From assembly GCA_963556145.1 (NCBI GenBank), contig OY744461.1:2790001-2854000 (forward strand): a stretch of 64,000 nt of DNA, written 5' to 3'. Position numbers and translations under genes: made by a program. Below, piece after piece: positions 44,966-56,545 of the stretch (positions are counted from its first letter, which is position 1; the number at the start of each line of letters is the position of its first letter). The notes under the pieces are model-generated. The model was not told the DNA's origin. It saw nothing but the letters and a program-made list of their open reading frames with translations, and did no database searches. The DNA is from Hygrocybe punicea. Lineage: Eukaryota; Basidiomycota; Agaricomycetes; Agaricales; Hygrophoraceae.

Positions 44966-45499
44966 TAGTGTTGCCGTAGTTCGGTTCCGAACCTAGCCGA
45001 ACCCGGTTCAAACCCCGAACCGAACCCGGGGTTCAGTCTAAGTTCAGCCAAATGCTGAACCGGACCGCGGGTTCGGTTCAGGGTTTCGAGGCTGGCCGGA
45101 TTTCCTGAACGGCTCCAAACCGCGTCCAAACCGCGAACGCGGATATTTTTAAGGAATTTATTTCATTTGTTTTTCATATTTCTTTACTTACCATTTCGTG
45201 TTAAACGGTATCATGTGACCGGCCGTGACGAGGTAGCTTTCACGCGACACAGCAACATCAACGCGGATTGAACACAACACAATTTGTGTTGTGTTCCTCA
45301 AGGTAAGTTTCCTTTTTTTCTTAACTTTACTAATGTTATTTGCGACAGGAAAATCGACAACCACGGCAACGACAACCACGACGCCCAGCAGCAGCAGCAG
45401 CAATGTCGGCAGCAGCAGCAACAGCGGCAGCAGCAACGGCAACAGCAGCAACAGCAGGAGCGCAGCAGCAACAGCAGCAACGGAAACGGCAACGGCAAC

Positions 45500-45530
<31 letters not shown>

Positions 45531-45562
45531 ACGGCCACGACAGCAGCAGCAGCGCCGGCAGC

Positions 45563-45600
<38 letters not shown>

Positions 45601-46188
45601 CGCAGGAGCAACAGCAGCAATGGCGGCAGCAGCAACGGCGGCAACAGCAGCAGCAGCAGCAGCAACGCTGGCAGCAGCAACACCGGCAGCAGCAGCAGCT
45701 GCTGCTGGTGCATCAAGCCCCAACATCACCATCAGCGGCGGCAACAACAACGGCAACCACCACCACGACGGCCAGCAGCAGCAGCAGCAGCAATGCCGGC
45801 AGCAGCAGCAACAGCAGCGGCAACGGCAACAGCAGCAGCAGGAGTGCAGCAGCGACGGCGACGGCAGCAGCAGCAGCAGCACCAGCAGTGGGAGCGGCAG
45901 CAGCAGCAGCAACAGCACCAGACGGCTCCCCCGTAGCCCAACTTCCTCGCGAAGCGTAGCGCCGTATCAATTGATACGTGCCTGCCATTCGCGAGGAGAA
46001 CGGAGCTCAGGGGTGAGCCAACCTCGGTCTGGGGTTCAGACCGCGTCTGAACCCAGACCGAACGCTAAGAGACGGTTCAAAGCCGTTCGGGTCCAGGTTT
46101 GGCCATGCGCCAAACCGGACCCGAAGTTCGGTTCGCGGTTCCGCCAAAAAGGGTCGGAACCGGACCGAACTGAACTTCGGCAACACTA
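44966..46188. mobile_element. hAT-like non-autonomous element with CAG-rich core
   Basis: Ends TAGTGTTGCCGTAGTTC and, inverted, TAGTGTTGCCGAAGTTC, flanked by an exact 8 bp target duplication GATGGAGA (44958-44965 and 46189-46196). The 8 bp duplication and TAGTGTTGCC-type ends fit the hAT superfamily. The subterminal regions are rich in GAACCGAAC-type short repeats in both orientations. No transposase. The core is a 540 bp CAG/CAACGGC tract, preceded by a well-formed intron-like segment (GTAAGT at 45302 to GCGACAG at about 45349). Confidence 0.85.
45385..45925. repeat. Interrupted (CAG)n/(CAACGG)n tract
   Basis: Over 500 bp of CAG-type triplets interrupted by CAACGG, CGG and ATGCC. All six frames are open (poly-Gln, Ser, Ala and, reversed, Leu, Cys, Ala), so none can be called as a gene. 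It occupies the centre of the hAT-like element. Confidence 0.9.
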
Positions 46189-46196
46189 GATGGAGA

Positions 46197-46540
46197 TGTA
46201 GATGACGATGGGAATGTGACAGGTATGTAAATCCCACCCATCCTCCCTTGCCTCCTCTCTCTTCCTCTCCCACTTCCACTCCCTTCCTCCCACTCCCACT
46301 CCCTTTCTCCCACTCCACACCCACCTACCTTCCTCTCACCTCCTGTCCTTTACTATTTAATTATGTATTTGGATAAAATAATCATTACATTTATGTGTCT
46401 ATTTTAAGTAATAGTGAGGTTACATATATTGATTCCAATGGAGAATTGAGCAATATTAAATAGAAAAGCACAATATTCCAAGTGGGGTAATTTCTGATTT
46501 TGCCATAGATTGTCATTGGGAATAAGTAGCTCCTGTAATG
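46197..46540. other. CT-rich then AT-rich flank; no gene
   Basis: CTCCCACTCCC-rich run (46225-46340), then ATTTATGTGTCTATTTTAAGTAA (about 46390-46412). This order resembles the interior of the foldback transposon, reversed (20150-20450). Confidence 0.5.
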
Positions 46541-46544
46541 GCTG

Positions 46545-47290
46545 ATACCTGGACCCTGGTCAGCCCAAGCCCTGCAGCAAGTGCTGGACCTGGCTCAACC
46601 TAGTGCTGCGGCAATCACTGGACCTGGGTCAACCCACTTATGCAGCAATAGCTGGCCCCCAGTCAACCCAAGCCAGTAGCAACAGCTGGTCCAAGGTCAA
46701 CCTGACCCTACAGCAAGTGCTGGGCCAGGGTCAACCCAGTGCTACAGCAATAGCTGGATCCTGGTCAACCAGTGTTGCAGCAATAGCTGGACCCTGGTCA
46801 ACCTACCCTGCAGGAATAGCTGAACCCCAGTCAACCCAGTGCTGCAGCAATAGCTGGATCCCAGTCAACCCAGTGCTGCAGCAATAGCTGGATCCCAGTA
46901 AACCCATTGCTGCAGCAATAACCGGACCCCAGCCAAACTACCCTGCAATGAGTGCTGGACCCCAGTCAACCCAGTGCTGCAGCAACAGCTGGACCCAGGT
47001 CAACTCCAGCCTGCAACAAGAGCTGGTCCTGGGTCAACCCAGTGCTGCAGCAATAGCTGAAGCTGGGTCAACCCACATTGCTTAAACAGCTGGACCTGGG
47101 TCAACCCAACCATCCTTGAATAGCTGCCCTGGGTTAAACTACCCCATGGCAGAGCTGACACTGGGTTGACCCACCCAGCTGCCCTTGACCAGCAAGAGCT
47201 GTACCTGGGTCAACCTACCACACTACATGTCCCCAGCAAGAGCTGTCTTTTGTGTTAACCTACCCCCCAGCAAGCAACTGAGCTATGTGT
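46545..47290. repeat. Minisatellite, about 35 bp unit, GGTCAACCCAGTGCTGCAGCA
   Basis: About 20 imperfect units with CTGGACCC, GGTCAACCC and GCTGCAGCAATAG. Units become more divergent towards 47290. No gene. Confidence 0.85.
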
Positions 47291-48378
47291 ACCTACCTTT
47301 TGCAACTATATCTGTGATTGGGTTAACCGAAATGACTGGGTCACCAATCATTTAGACATGGTGTCATAACCCCAAATGGTTTGAGTGTAATGTCAAGGTT
47401 TCACTAGCAAGGCAGGGACTTAGTAACTCACAGCCAGTATAAATAAACACTTCTACTATTCATCAATAATCACTATACTCTTCTTCATAACATGTATGCA
47501 AGTGAACAAGCATCACCAGTACATATGTCTGAATCTACTGTATTATATGTCAATAGGGCCTTTGATCTCTCTGCTCTGATTGGCTAGCTCTTACTGATTG
47601 GGTAATGCTTACTAACTTCTGTGTGTGATTCATTACTTGTCTTACACATGTCTTCATTTACGCTCTTCATCAACGCTCTGGGGGTCCAACTGACTCCTCC
47701 CTGCCCAGTGGGTCTTATTCGACAATGTGCTAGAACCCTCCACCCATGTGTTTTCTCTGGGATATTCTCGAATTATCTCAATGATATTCTTGCACTACAT
47801 AACTAGTGCCTCAATGGCAGCCCCCACTCTTTTCAGTTCCTTTTTTGGTTGCTGTCATTGCTGTGCATTTCTATTGTTATTGTATTATGTCTAGGTGCAT
47901 GTTGTCTGAAATGTGTGCCCAATTGTGTCTGATCAGTGTTTCAGTGAATGATTGGTCCTTGATCATCTCTCACACAAGCATGTGCGGATTCCTTCTCAGA
48001 AGGCAAGGGAAGCTGAATTGGATCATCTCAAGTGAAATCGACAACCCCAGATTCTAGCACCTACACCCGTGCCCACCTCCACAATCAAGGTCACACCTGC
48101 ACCTGCACCCACACCAATCACCTTGACAACACTTCCGACAGTCAATGTCATTCTCTGAAACCTCAGCTACATATGTGATGCCTGACTCCATCACAAAATG
48201 TGGAATCAGTTGGGGTCACTTCACCAGAAATGCAATTCAACATTAATCAAGATCCCCATCTACAGCAAGGCAGGCATACAACGAGTGACGCCGGACAACT
48301 AATCAAGTAAGTACATACTTTGTCATACTTCTGCGACATATGTCCAATGTTGTATAGAGCAATCAAACTTCCTTACCC
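47291..48378. other. No recognised gene; possible LTR remnant
   Basis: TGTCATAACCCC at 47361 followed by TATAAATA near 47442 looks like the start of an LTR, but I could not find its end or a target duplication. Small open frames have no family motif. Confidence 0.3.
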
Positions 48379-48979
48379 GTGGCATGTCAACCAAATGCAG
48401 GTGTAGCAGAATGCCATGACATCAGTTCCATGAATGTTGTGTGCCTCTTCTGTGGTGCATATCATTGGATGGATGAAAGGATTTCAAATTCACCACATTC
48501 ATGTCCTCTTTTCAGTATGTGCTGTCAAAGAGGAGAGGTTGATCTTCCCCTCCTGCCTGAGCCACCCACTTTTCTCCAGAGCGTTCTTGAAGGTACCATA
48601 CTCAATTGAAAGAGTTTCAATCCAATATCCGCCAGTACAACATGTCACTTGCCTTTACATCCCTTGGAGTTACCAAGGATCAACTGGTTAATCGTCATGG
48701 AGGTTGGGTATTTCAGATATTGGGTGAGTTGTGCCACTTAATTAGGTCTCTATGCCCTGATGATGGCATTGATCCATTATATGCTCAATTATATATATGA
48801 CTCACAACTCACATTCCACCAGCACATGAACCGAAATGACAACCTTTGCAAAGACTCAATGCATGCACTTCAAACGATGCTTCTTTCAAACCATCGTTAT
48901 GCCCATGATTTTCACCATGCATATGAAATTTTACGAGACTACCCAGATGCACCAGATGCTGTCGTTAAGTTTCATGTTA
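48379..48979 (+). pseudogene. Older Helitron, N-terminal fragment of its replicase gene
   Basis: Contains VVCLFCGAYHWMDERIS and MCCQRGEVDLP (48435-48545), the N-terminal zinc-finger-like region of fungal Helitron proteins, then NIRQYNMSLAFTSLGV (48620), GELCHLIRSL and AQLYIYDSQ (48720-48800), and HDFHHAYEIL (48910). Frameshifts lie near 48590 and in a TA run near 48793. The sequence stops at 48979, where the minus-strand Helitron begins. This is an older Helitron used as target by a newer one. Confidence 0.8.
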
Positions 48980-49025
48980 CTAGTGGGGTGTGGGCCATTG
49001 CTTTGCATGGCATGTTACTCGTCCC
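48980..49025 (-). other. Helitron 3' terminus, right copy
   Basis: Reverse complement of 6133-6178, identical over 46 bases, with hairpin and CTAG. Flanked by A at 48979 on the plus strand, that is T on the element strand. Confidence 0.9.
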
Positions 49026-49048
49026 TTCTTTTAGCAAGAGAACACATA

Positions 49049-49351
49049 TTAAGATTGAGCATATATAAACAGTACAGCATTATTACCATTACATGACAAT
49101 AAATTAATATTTGAAAAGTCATCTATATCACCTTCATTAATACAAATTGATCTGGTTGATATACCATCATGAAACCATACCATACTGTTGATGAATATGC
49201 GGGCAGTAAAATGTGCATCACCAAAGTACACAATTCCTCTCAATGTGTAAGCAGTGGATATGTCATCAATTGACAAGTTTATAACTTGACTAATTATTAG
49301 AGGTGGAATTTTGTTAAATGCAATAAATTTAGTAATCTCTCCCCAACACAA
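49049..49351 (-). CDS. In-frame tail of Helitron protein after the stop (right copy)
   Basis: Same 100-codon continuation as 5807-6109, with one difference (Cys for Tyr near the end). It includes GDAHFTARIF. It is separated from the main ORF only by the shared TAA. Confidence 0.5.
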   Translation of the reverse strand: MCWGEITKFIAFNKIPPLIISQVINLSIDDISTAYTLRGIVYFGDAHFTARIFINSMVWFHDGISTRSICINEGDIDDFSNINLLSCNGNNAVLFIYAQS

Positions 49352-52300
49352 TTAACATTTGTGCCGTTGTCTATTAACTATGATTTGAGCAAGACATGTT
49401 GAGATTGTTCCAGAAAATGAATATGAACAATGAAAGATGGCATCACATCTATCATTTTCCAGAATGGTTATGTTTTCACAATTCATACATTTAAGACAAG
49501 TTGAAGTCATTGGTTCATTTGCTTTCATTATATAATAGGCCAAATCACTTATGGCAATGCCAACTTGACCATAAGGAAATATTTCGGGTTTATCTTGATG
49601 CAATAAATGTCTGATTGTATTTCTAACTGTTTCTAAATCTGTTGTGTGATTCTTGGATTGTTTGAATCCTAAGCTTAAAATCTTTAATATTTCATTGATG
49701 CTATTGAATCTTTTTTTCCAACTTGATGGATCTTCATTCCATATTGCTAGTAATATTGTAAAGAGTGAATCATAAGCACAGCTCCAATCTTGCGCATCCC
49801 ATATAAACCCTTTTGGTTCATTTAATTCAATAGTACTTGTTTTTCGTCTTTTTTTCACTATGGAAGATGAACCTACAACTTGTTGTAATTTTTGTTTTTT
49901 ATTTTGCAATACATTGGCCGTCGAATTTTTATGAGTGACAGTGATTGGAACAGTTCCTTTTGCAGGAACAAAGTTGAGGTTTCTGAAATCTGCCTTTTGA
50001 TTTTTGTTCATAGGTTTAATTAATTGCCATGGAGAGGGCTGTGTTGTGTATTGATTTAGTTGCTCCGTGGCTTTCCATGCGATAGCATGATGAATGTTTT
50101 TTGGAATATATGACTTTCCTTTCCATTTTCTAAATTGATCAATGATAGAATTTCGCTGATCTCCCTTGACATGGTCTGGTAAGAGTCCTTGATATTTCAG
50201 TTTGGTAATCTCATCAAGCAGTTCTAATTCCCTGAATTCCTGCCTGAGATATCCAGAAGCACCCCCAGTAATTACTTTAGGATCAAAGCCTTGCATGATG
50301 ATAGTTCCTGCTGCAGAAGCACTTCTTGATAAGCAAGTATAATAGGATTGGTGGTTTCTACAACTACTGAGGTCAACTACATTGTTAGGACGAGTACGTC
50401 CTTGACATGCATAATCAGTCATTGCAAAATTAGGTAGTACCAACACTTGTTCTCTTGACAAAGATATCACATCATCATTGGGTAATGAGCACATGGTGGA
50501 AGTGACATGTTTTGTAATCGGCACAACATTTTCAGGAAGTCCTTCTATGTTAATTTTTTTTGGAGGATTCAATAATCTGACAAATAAAGTGTCCAGTACA
50601 GTTTGTTGCTCAGGACCTATTGCACTCTGCCAACCCACAACTATGCCCTCTGCTCCTTTGGTAATGCAGCACTCTGTTGCATCATTGTTCCTCAGCATCA
50701 CTGGCATGCCTACACATAAGTCCAATCTTCCTGGTATATGATCAGAGGATGATGCATGTGGTTGGCTCCAAAGTAGCTTTTGGAGTGAAGGTTCCAATAT
50801 CTTTGTGTGTCGAATAGGATCCAAAATTGTTGACATGTGATGAGATTTTCTTTTGCTATTGGAACTAGTAGGATCATTCCATCTGTCTATGAAATAGAAT
50901 GATGTTAATGGTCTCCTATTTTCAGCAGCAAAACGTTGAATACCAAGTTCATTGATTTTGTCTTTTTGTGCATTCAATGCAGTTATAACTGACACATTCC
51001 TGAATTTCTTTTGGGCTAATTTTGGATCATTTGGACCTTTTCCTGCAACATGAGTACGAAGAAATGCAATATCTTTGGGAGTACATGCTTTGTATCTCAT
51101 GTTTTCCAAAGCAAGCCTCAGTTGGACATCTTCTTCTGACTGATTGGTTTGTCTCATATTTTCACGTAATATAACAACTGTTGTTATTTGATGCCAAAGA
51201 GCTTTGCCTATAGCCGCTTCCTGATTTGCTATAGTTTGACTGGAATTGATTTGGACACCAACGGTTCCAGAGTATAAAGGAGCACCACTCATAGCTGGTG
51301 GAAGTTGGCCAAAATCTCCTGCAAATATCATATTAATGCCACCAAAGGGTTCATCATAAACACCACGTGCTTTTGCACACTGAGCACTGATTTTATACAT
51401 ATCTCTGCAAGATAACATTGACACCTCATCAATGAAAATGTAATCCACACCATCAAGATTGGCACGTACTTGTGCAAGGGAACGAGATGATCCTCCCTGA
51501 TTAATTCCAAGAATGGAGTGATATGTGGATCCATTTACAAGGGCAGCAGCACCACCGGTTGGTGCAAGAACCACAAATCGATGATTTTCGTTGTGTTTAC
51601 CAAAAAAACTAGTCAATGCTTTGATGACTTGTGATTTCCCTGTGCCTGCCATCCCACCAAGATACATGCGTAGCTTATCAGAACCGTTAATCAAGGTAGA
51701 GTGATTCGCAATGATATGAAATGCTCTCTTTTGGTCAGTGTTCAACTTGTAATCATTGATAGTTACATCAATAAGATGATGATCAGCTCTGTTTGCAGGA
51801 ATAAACATATGGTTGATGTATGCTGCATCCACTATCTTGACATCATTATATTGAAAATTTCCCAATTTATTTATGGTTGCTGTGTTTGTTGGTAAATTTT
51901 TATTTCTGTCATCGATGATTTCCTTTTTCTTTGCAAGGACTGCAGTTCTCCACAATTTTGCTGATTGTACTACAGGTGGTTCTATAGGTATCAACGGTCC
52001 TATATCTGGGGTACCATCAATACAATCATCAAGCCACCCTGACCTTTTCAAAGTTCTTTCAGCTATCAGCATTTGATCTTTCCTTTTTTGTCCTTTTTGA
52101 CCAAGTTTCAGGAGTATTTCCGTGTCATTATTGTCTTCATCAATATTGTTGTTGAAGTCGTCGCCATTAATTGCAAATTCAGCATTGTGCATGTCATCCA
52201 GTTCATCAAGACCGTTTGAGGTCGCCCATGAATACCTTATATTTGCAGTATTATTCTTCTGACGTTTAGCAGAGAAATCATCTCTTGCATCCAAACATTC

Positions 52301-53987
52301 ATACCGCAGACCAAAGTATTTCATGATCTCTAGTTCTTTTTTAGAAAACTCGTGGTCTATAAAAGCATTATCCCATGTTTGTAATTTACTTTTGAGTTCT
52401 TTGCCACTTCTCCATGGCTTGAAAAACGTTAACATTGTACAACAATAATATTCTCGATCACCACGGTCAGCCCTTGGCAAAGTGTTCGGAATAAAATTAG
52501 GAACTATGAAAGGATCATTCCCTTTCATTTTGGCATGGTGGGTAAGATATTGTGGATGATTGGAATGTAAAGTATAATCATTTTCAAATTTTGTCAATTT
52601 ATTAAGATCAACTTCATTTGTTTTATCAGCTATTTCTGTGCCTGCATGTCTATTCAAACTATCAGGTTTTGGAATTTCATCTATCTCCATGAGTATATCA
52701 TTATCAACGACATCAGACAAGTTGTCATCACTGGAATAGTCAACATTAGTAGGTTCAGTGCAAGAGTCAGACAAATCATCACAGCCTAGATTGTCAAAAA
52801 TTTGGTTTTGCACTGGTTCTTTTCTGGCCCTTTTGGTCTTTGTTTTGGTGCGTCTTTTCTTTGGTTCCATAGTGGCAAGACGTATCCAGTCATACAGTGA
52901 TACATTATCATACAAGGCGGGTCTGAACATATAATTATTTACTTTGGAAAGTCCAATGTATGCGCCATTATTCTTACCAATAACAACCTTTTGTGCATTA
53001 TTTTGGTCTTCACATATATTAGGAATTTCTTCATCAGACCATGCACTGATAACCTCTTTAACATAAGATCTCCAAAAGAATGGCACGAATTTATGACTGG
53101 TGTAGTGATCAGGATTTCCAAGGACATATAATGAAGCCATTGGAGCACCAATTTCCATTTTGGAGGTGAGTGAATTGACTATTTGTGTAAACAGCTTTCT
53201 GACTTTGTCTTTTCTTTTTAGGTCGCCACCAATCATTTCGGAATTCTTATCAAAAATACTTTTTATCACTTCAAAAATGCTATAGGTCTTCAAGGAGAAT
53301 TTTGTAATATAATCTGTTATGTATGCAACTATGGCCTTTATAGCAGTACCTGATAATAAGCTGGTCACATCAGAATTGCATCGTAGCATATATGTAACTT
53401 CAGGTGTCACCGTGTTCATCCAAGGTTCACCATGCTTGAGGTTGAGAGCACCAGTGTTAGGTTCTACAAAAGTTTGTTGAAAGATATCACGGGGAAATCG
53501 TCGTTTACATTCACCTTTCGAATTAAGACAGTATGGCTTTTTTTTGCCATCATGCCTGTTATGTACATTTAATCGCAATAAAAGATCATCTACAACATCT
53601 TGAAACCTTTGCCACCATGTTGATCTTTTGTTGTGATATTGACAATTCATGGAACAATTATATGATGGTGGATCTGGCATGACACATGTTGGTGGTTGAT
53701 ATTCAGGTTTCGACATTGTCTGTTCCATTTTCTGTGATACCTCATCTTTAGAACCTGTCATGAATTGTCCTACACACAAACTTTCCAAATATTCCACTAA
53801 TCTTTTCTGAAAGTCAGAATTTTCACCCATAATTTTGTCACGTATTTCCTGAGGTGTAAGGCATCCCTTTATCCACAACAGCATATGAAGATGCAAGGTA
53901 AGACGTCCTTGTTCCTCTACCGTTGCATAATAACCTGATGTGTTTCCATACAGGCCAGGATGAGATTCATTTATTCCTAATATATGT
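49352..53987 (-). CDS. Helitron Rep/helicase, uninterrupted main part
   Basis: The longest intact reading frame in the window, over 1540 codons here, with about 58 more beyond gypsy copy B (63826-63998). Order: Rep nuclease with YYATVEEQGRLTLHLHMLLW (HUH-type His pair), two-Tyr motif YITDYITK about 190 residues on, a basic linker, then helicase motifs GMAGTGKS (about residue 750), FIDEVSML, GDFGQLPP, DYACQGRT and TCLSRS, and a C-terminal USP-like part with DWSCAYDSLF. The product would nick, unwind and rejoin DNA in rolling-circle transposition. It is inactive because a retrotransposon sits in the Rep domain. Confidence 0.88.
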
Positions 53988-54782
53988 TGTAAAGGCGAGG
54001 TCGGGGTGGCTGCGGAATAATAATCCTAAGCCTGTGGGGTCAGCGTAGAAGTGACTAGGAATAGTCTAACAAGCTTCAGTAAGATAATAGGATATAAGGA
54101 ATAAGAAGCCGCCGAGTAAACTACTGAAATCTATCGAGACCGATCGAAGCCGACGAAGCCGACGATGTCGGGTACGGCGGGTCGGGTGTCGGGTGACGAG
54201 TAACATAGAGATAAAGGCGGTAGAACGACGGGGAGGGCGTCGAGGAATCCGACGAGCGATGTGTGCGATGGAATTTACTGAGAGACTTAATTCTCAGAGA
54301 GAGGAAATGGGGGAACTGGTTTCTTATTTTGAGACGGCGCTTGGGCACCGTTTTTATACTACAAATTTGTGTACCTAGATTCGGACGAGAGTCCTCGGCC
54401 GATGAGAGGAGACAAAGGAGAATAAAAATGGGGAAGTAGGAAGAGCGTTGCGAGGCGACGATGACAGGGAAAATGGGTGGAAGATATGAAAAACCGTAAA
54501 AGATGCAATATACTTTACTATATCCCCATAAGGGAGACGCTAGGCGTGAATAAGGCAAGTCCGATGTCGGGATCCCAGTCCGATGAGATCTATCTTCGAT
54601 ATTTGAAGTTCCGTGAGTTTAGGAGATAGACCGTCCAGGTACGTGAGCGGCCGTGCTAGTCGGTATGCATCGGGTTGCGTCGGGTTGCGTCGGGTTCGAA
54701 CGTAGATTGCTAGAGACGTCGGGTTCGAGCGGATTCGCTAGATATCGATGTTACGGCCTCAGAGGGTCGAGGACCCTCTACA
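53988..54782 (-). repeat. 3' LTR of gypsy copy B
   Basis: 795 bp, TGTAAAGGCGAGG to GGACCCTCTACA. It lies downstream of gag-pol and upstream of the antisense accessory gene, so it may supply that gene's promoter; CGTTTTTATACTAC is an AT-rich candidate near 54350. Confidence 0.93.
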
Positions 54783-54951
54783 TCTCCTTGGGTCTTCTAA
54801 TAGAGACCATCCGTGGTCGAGAATATGGGGTCTCCGAATGCGGGTCGCGAATGTGGCCAATCACGTGAGCGGCCAAACAACGGCAAAGTAAAAAAAGAAA
54901 AAATTTCTCGTTGTTGATCCGACCTTTCCTCTACACCATCACACGTTCACA

Positions 54952-56339
54952 ATGTCCCAAGTCTACGACAACTTCCTCGCTTTCGTCGAAAGCATCGAAC
55001 CCGATGTCCGGGCGGACTACGAAGAGGCCGTCAACGCGGTCACCGTGTTTCATAGCGACGACCTCGTAACGATGGTGGACGGCAACGAGGGGATGGCCCA
55101 ACAATGGTTAAGCGGCTGCAAGAAGGCGCTGGTGAGTTTCCTTATTGACTACGCGTGTCCTAAGATAGCTCATGCCGTCCCGCCAGCGTGCTTACAATGG
55201 AATCGTCGCGGAACTCCGAGCTGGTGGTACGAGGCCAGTAACGCCACCGTTATGGGCCGACCGCCAATCGTACGCCAACGATGTCGAAGAGTGGCTGAAA
55301 GAAGCGGCGGACCGGGAGAGGCAGGAACAGGAAGAAGCCAGACGGCGGGCAGATGAAGAAGCGGCTACGCGGGAAGAGGAGGCCAAACGGATGGCAGAGG
55401 CAAGTGCACGAGCGGAGGCGGAGAAAAGGCGAAAGGCGGCAGAGGAAAGGCGAGAGCGGCTTAGAATAGAACAACACGAGCAGCACTGGAATCAAGAAGC
55501 GGACCGGGTTGAAAGGGATGGAGCCGCGTATCGGCGGCGGCTCAGCGAAGAACGGCGAGCTGAAGCAAACGCGGGTGAACCAAGGACTGAGTCGATTCCG
55601 GAAGGGGAAGCCGCAGTTGAGCCAGAGGAAGGCCCCGTCGACCCGGCACCAGAGACACCGGCCGATGTAGACGACGTAGATACGCCGGGCGTAGAGACCG
55701 GAGACTTGGCTGGTACGACGGTGAGTTCTTGTGTCGGTTCATATGTTCTTTAGTTACTGATCCTGGTAACAGTTCACCGGGCCGTTTCCCCTACAACCCT
55801 GCACCAACTGCGTCAAGGCGCAAGAGGCGTGTCGAGGCGTCACGGGCTACGTGTGCGAACGATGCCGGAGGCTGAAGAAGAGATGTACTAACGCTACACA
55901 CCGGACGGGCGGGGGTCGGCGCAAGGTGGATACCGGAAAGGGCAAAGAGGTCGCGGCCGGTACGAGGAAGCCGTTGTCATTCACGACAAAGCCCATCTGC
56001 AGTAGGCCTGCCCAGGCCTCAACGAGCAAACCGCGGGTCGAGGAGGTGGAGTCGGTCGAGGACGATGACGAAGACGAGGAGGAGTCGGAGGAAGAGCGGC
56101 CGACGAAAAGGCTTAGGACGGCCTCGACAGCGAACCCGTTCGTTTTGACGATGGAGAATTACGAGCAAGTGTCGGCGCGGCTAGCGGTCCTTACGGAGGA
56201 GCTGGGAGCCCTGGGCACCAATGTCAACCATCATCTCGTCCACTTCGGTCAAGAGTTCCAGCGGCTTCGCGTCGATCTCGAACGGTCGACCTCAAGGTTG
56301 GCGATGTTGAAGCGGGATTACGAGACCGGCCGCCTGTAA
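54952..56339 (+). CDS. Antisense spliced accessory gene: coiled coil plus Zn2Cys6-type cluster
   Basis: Three exons (54952-55131, 55187-55720, 55773-56339), introns of 55 and 52 nt with GTGAGT donors and CAG-type acceptors; joined they encode 426 residues. The N-terminal 60 residues begin MSQVYDNFLAFVE. Exon 2 has a long charged coiled coil (Glu/Arg/Ala-rich, about residues 85-170) and an acidic Pro-rich part. Exon 3 carries C-x2-C-x6-C-x7-C-x2-C-x6-C (CTNC, EAC, VCERC, KKRC), matching the Zn2Cys6 consensus of fungal regulators, then a Lys-rich patch, an acidic stretch and a C-terminal coiled coil. It is antisense to and convergent with pol. It may act as a DNA-binding or element-regulating protein; that role is inferred. 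Copy A keeps the same structure. Confidence 0.75.
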
Positions 56340-56545
56340 AATATATATATAAAAATAACGAGCCCGTTGTATATAAAAAAATATATCGTGTATATAAAAG
56401 ACGTGTCAGCTTGTTCACCCAGCTAAGGAAAGCCGATCGGCTCCCGAAGACATAGGACTATTCGCATCATTCGTCATATCGTTGAAAAACTAAGAGGAAC
56501 TAAATAAAATGGGGGTATAACGTGGACAGAATATAAATGAAATGC
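56340..56545. other. Convergent 3' ends of accessory gene and pol
   Basis: AT-rich ATATATATATAAAAATAACG and TATATAAAAAAATATATCG lie between the two convergent stops (56339 and 56546). Likely polyadenylation region for one or both transcripts; conserved in copy A (33365-33590). Confidence 0.4.

Larger units (their letters stand above)
48980..53987 (-). mobile_element. Helitron, right copy (minus strand; continues at 63826)
   Basis: The 3' end is at 48980 (CTAG plus hairpin read on the minus strand), next to a target T on that strand. The element continues to 53987, where gypsy copy B interrupts it, then resumes at 63826 and leaves the window. Apart from lacking the solo LTR it appears nearly identical to the left copy. 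Confidence 0.9.

Noticed and set aside
45284..46189. Poly-Gln/Ser ORFs in the CAG tract
   Set aside because: All frames are open because of triplet composition, and the plus-strand frames lack an upstream ATG.
47361..47800. Complete LTR starting TGTCATAACCCC
   Set aside because: Start and TATA-like motif are suggestive, but no end or target duplication could be found.
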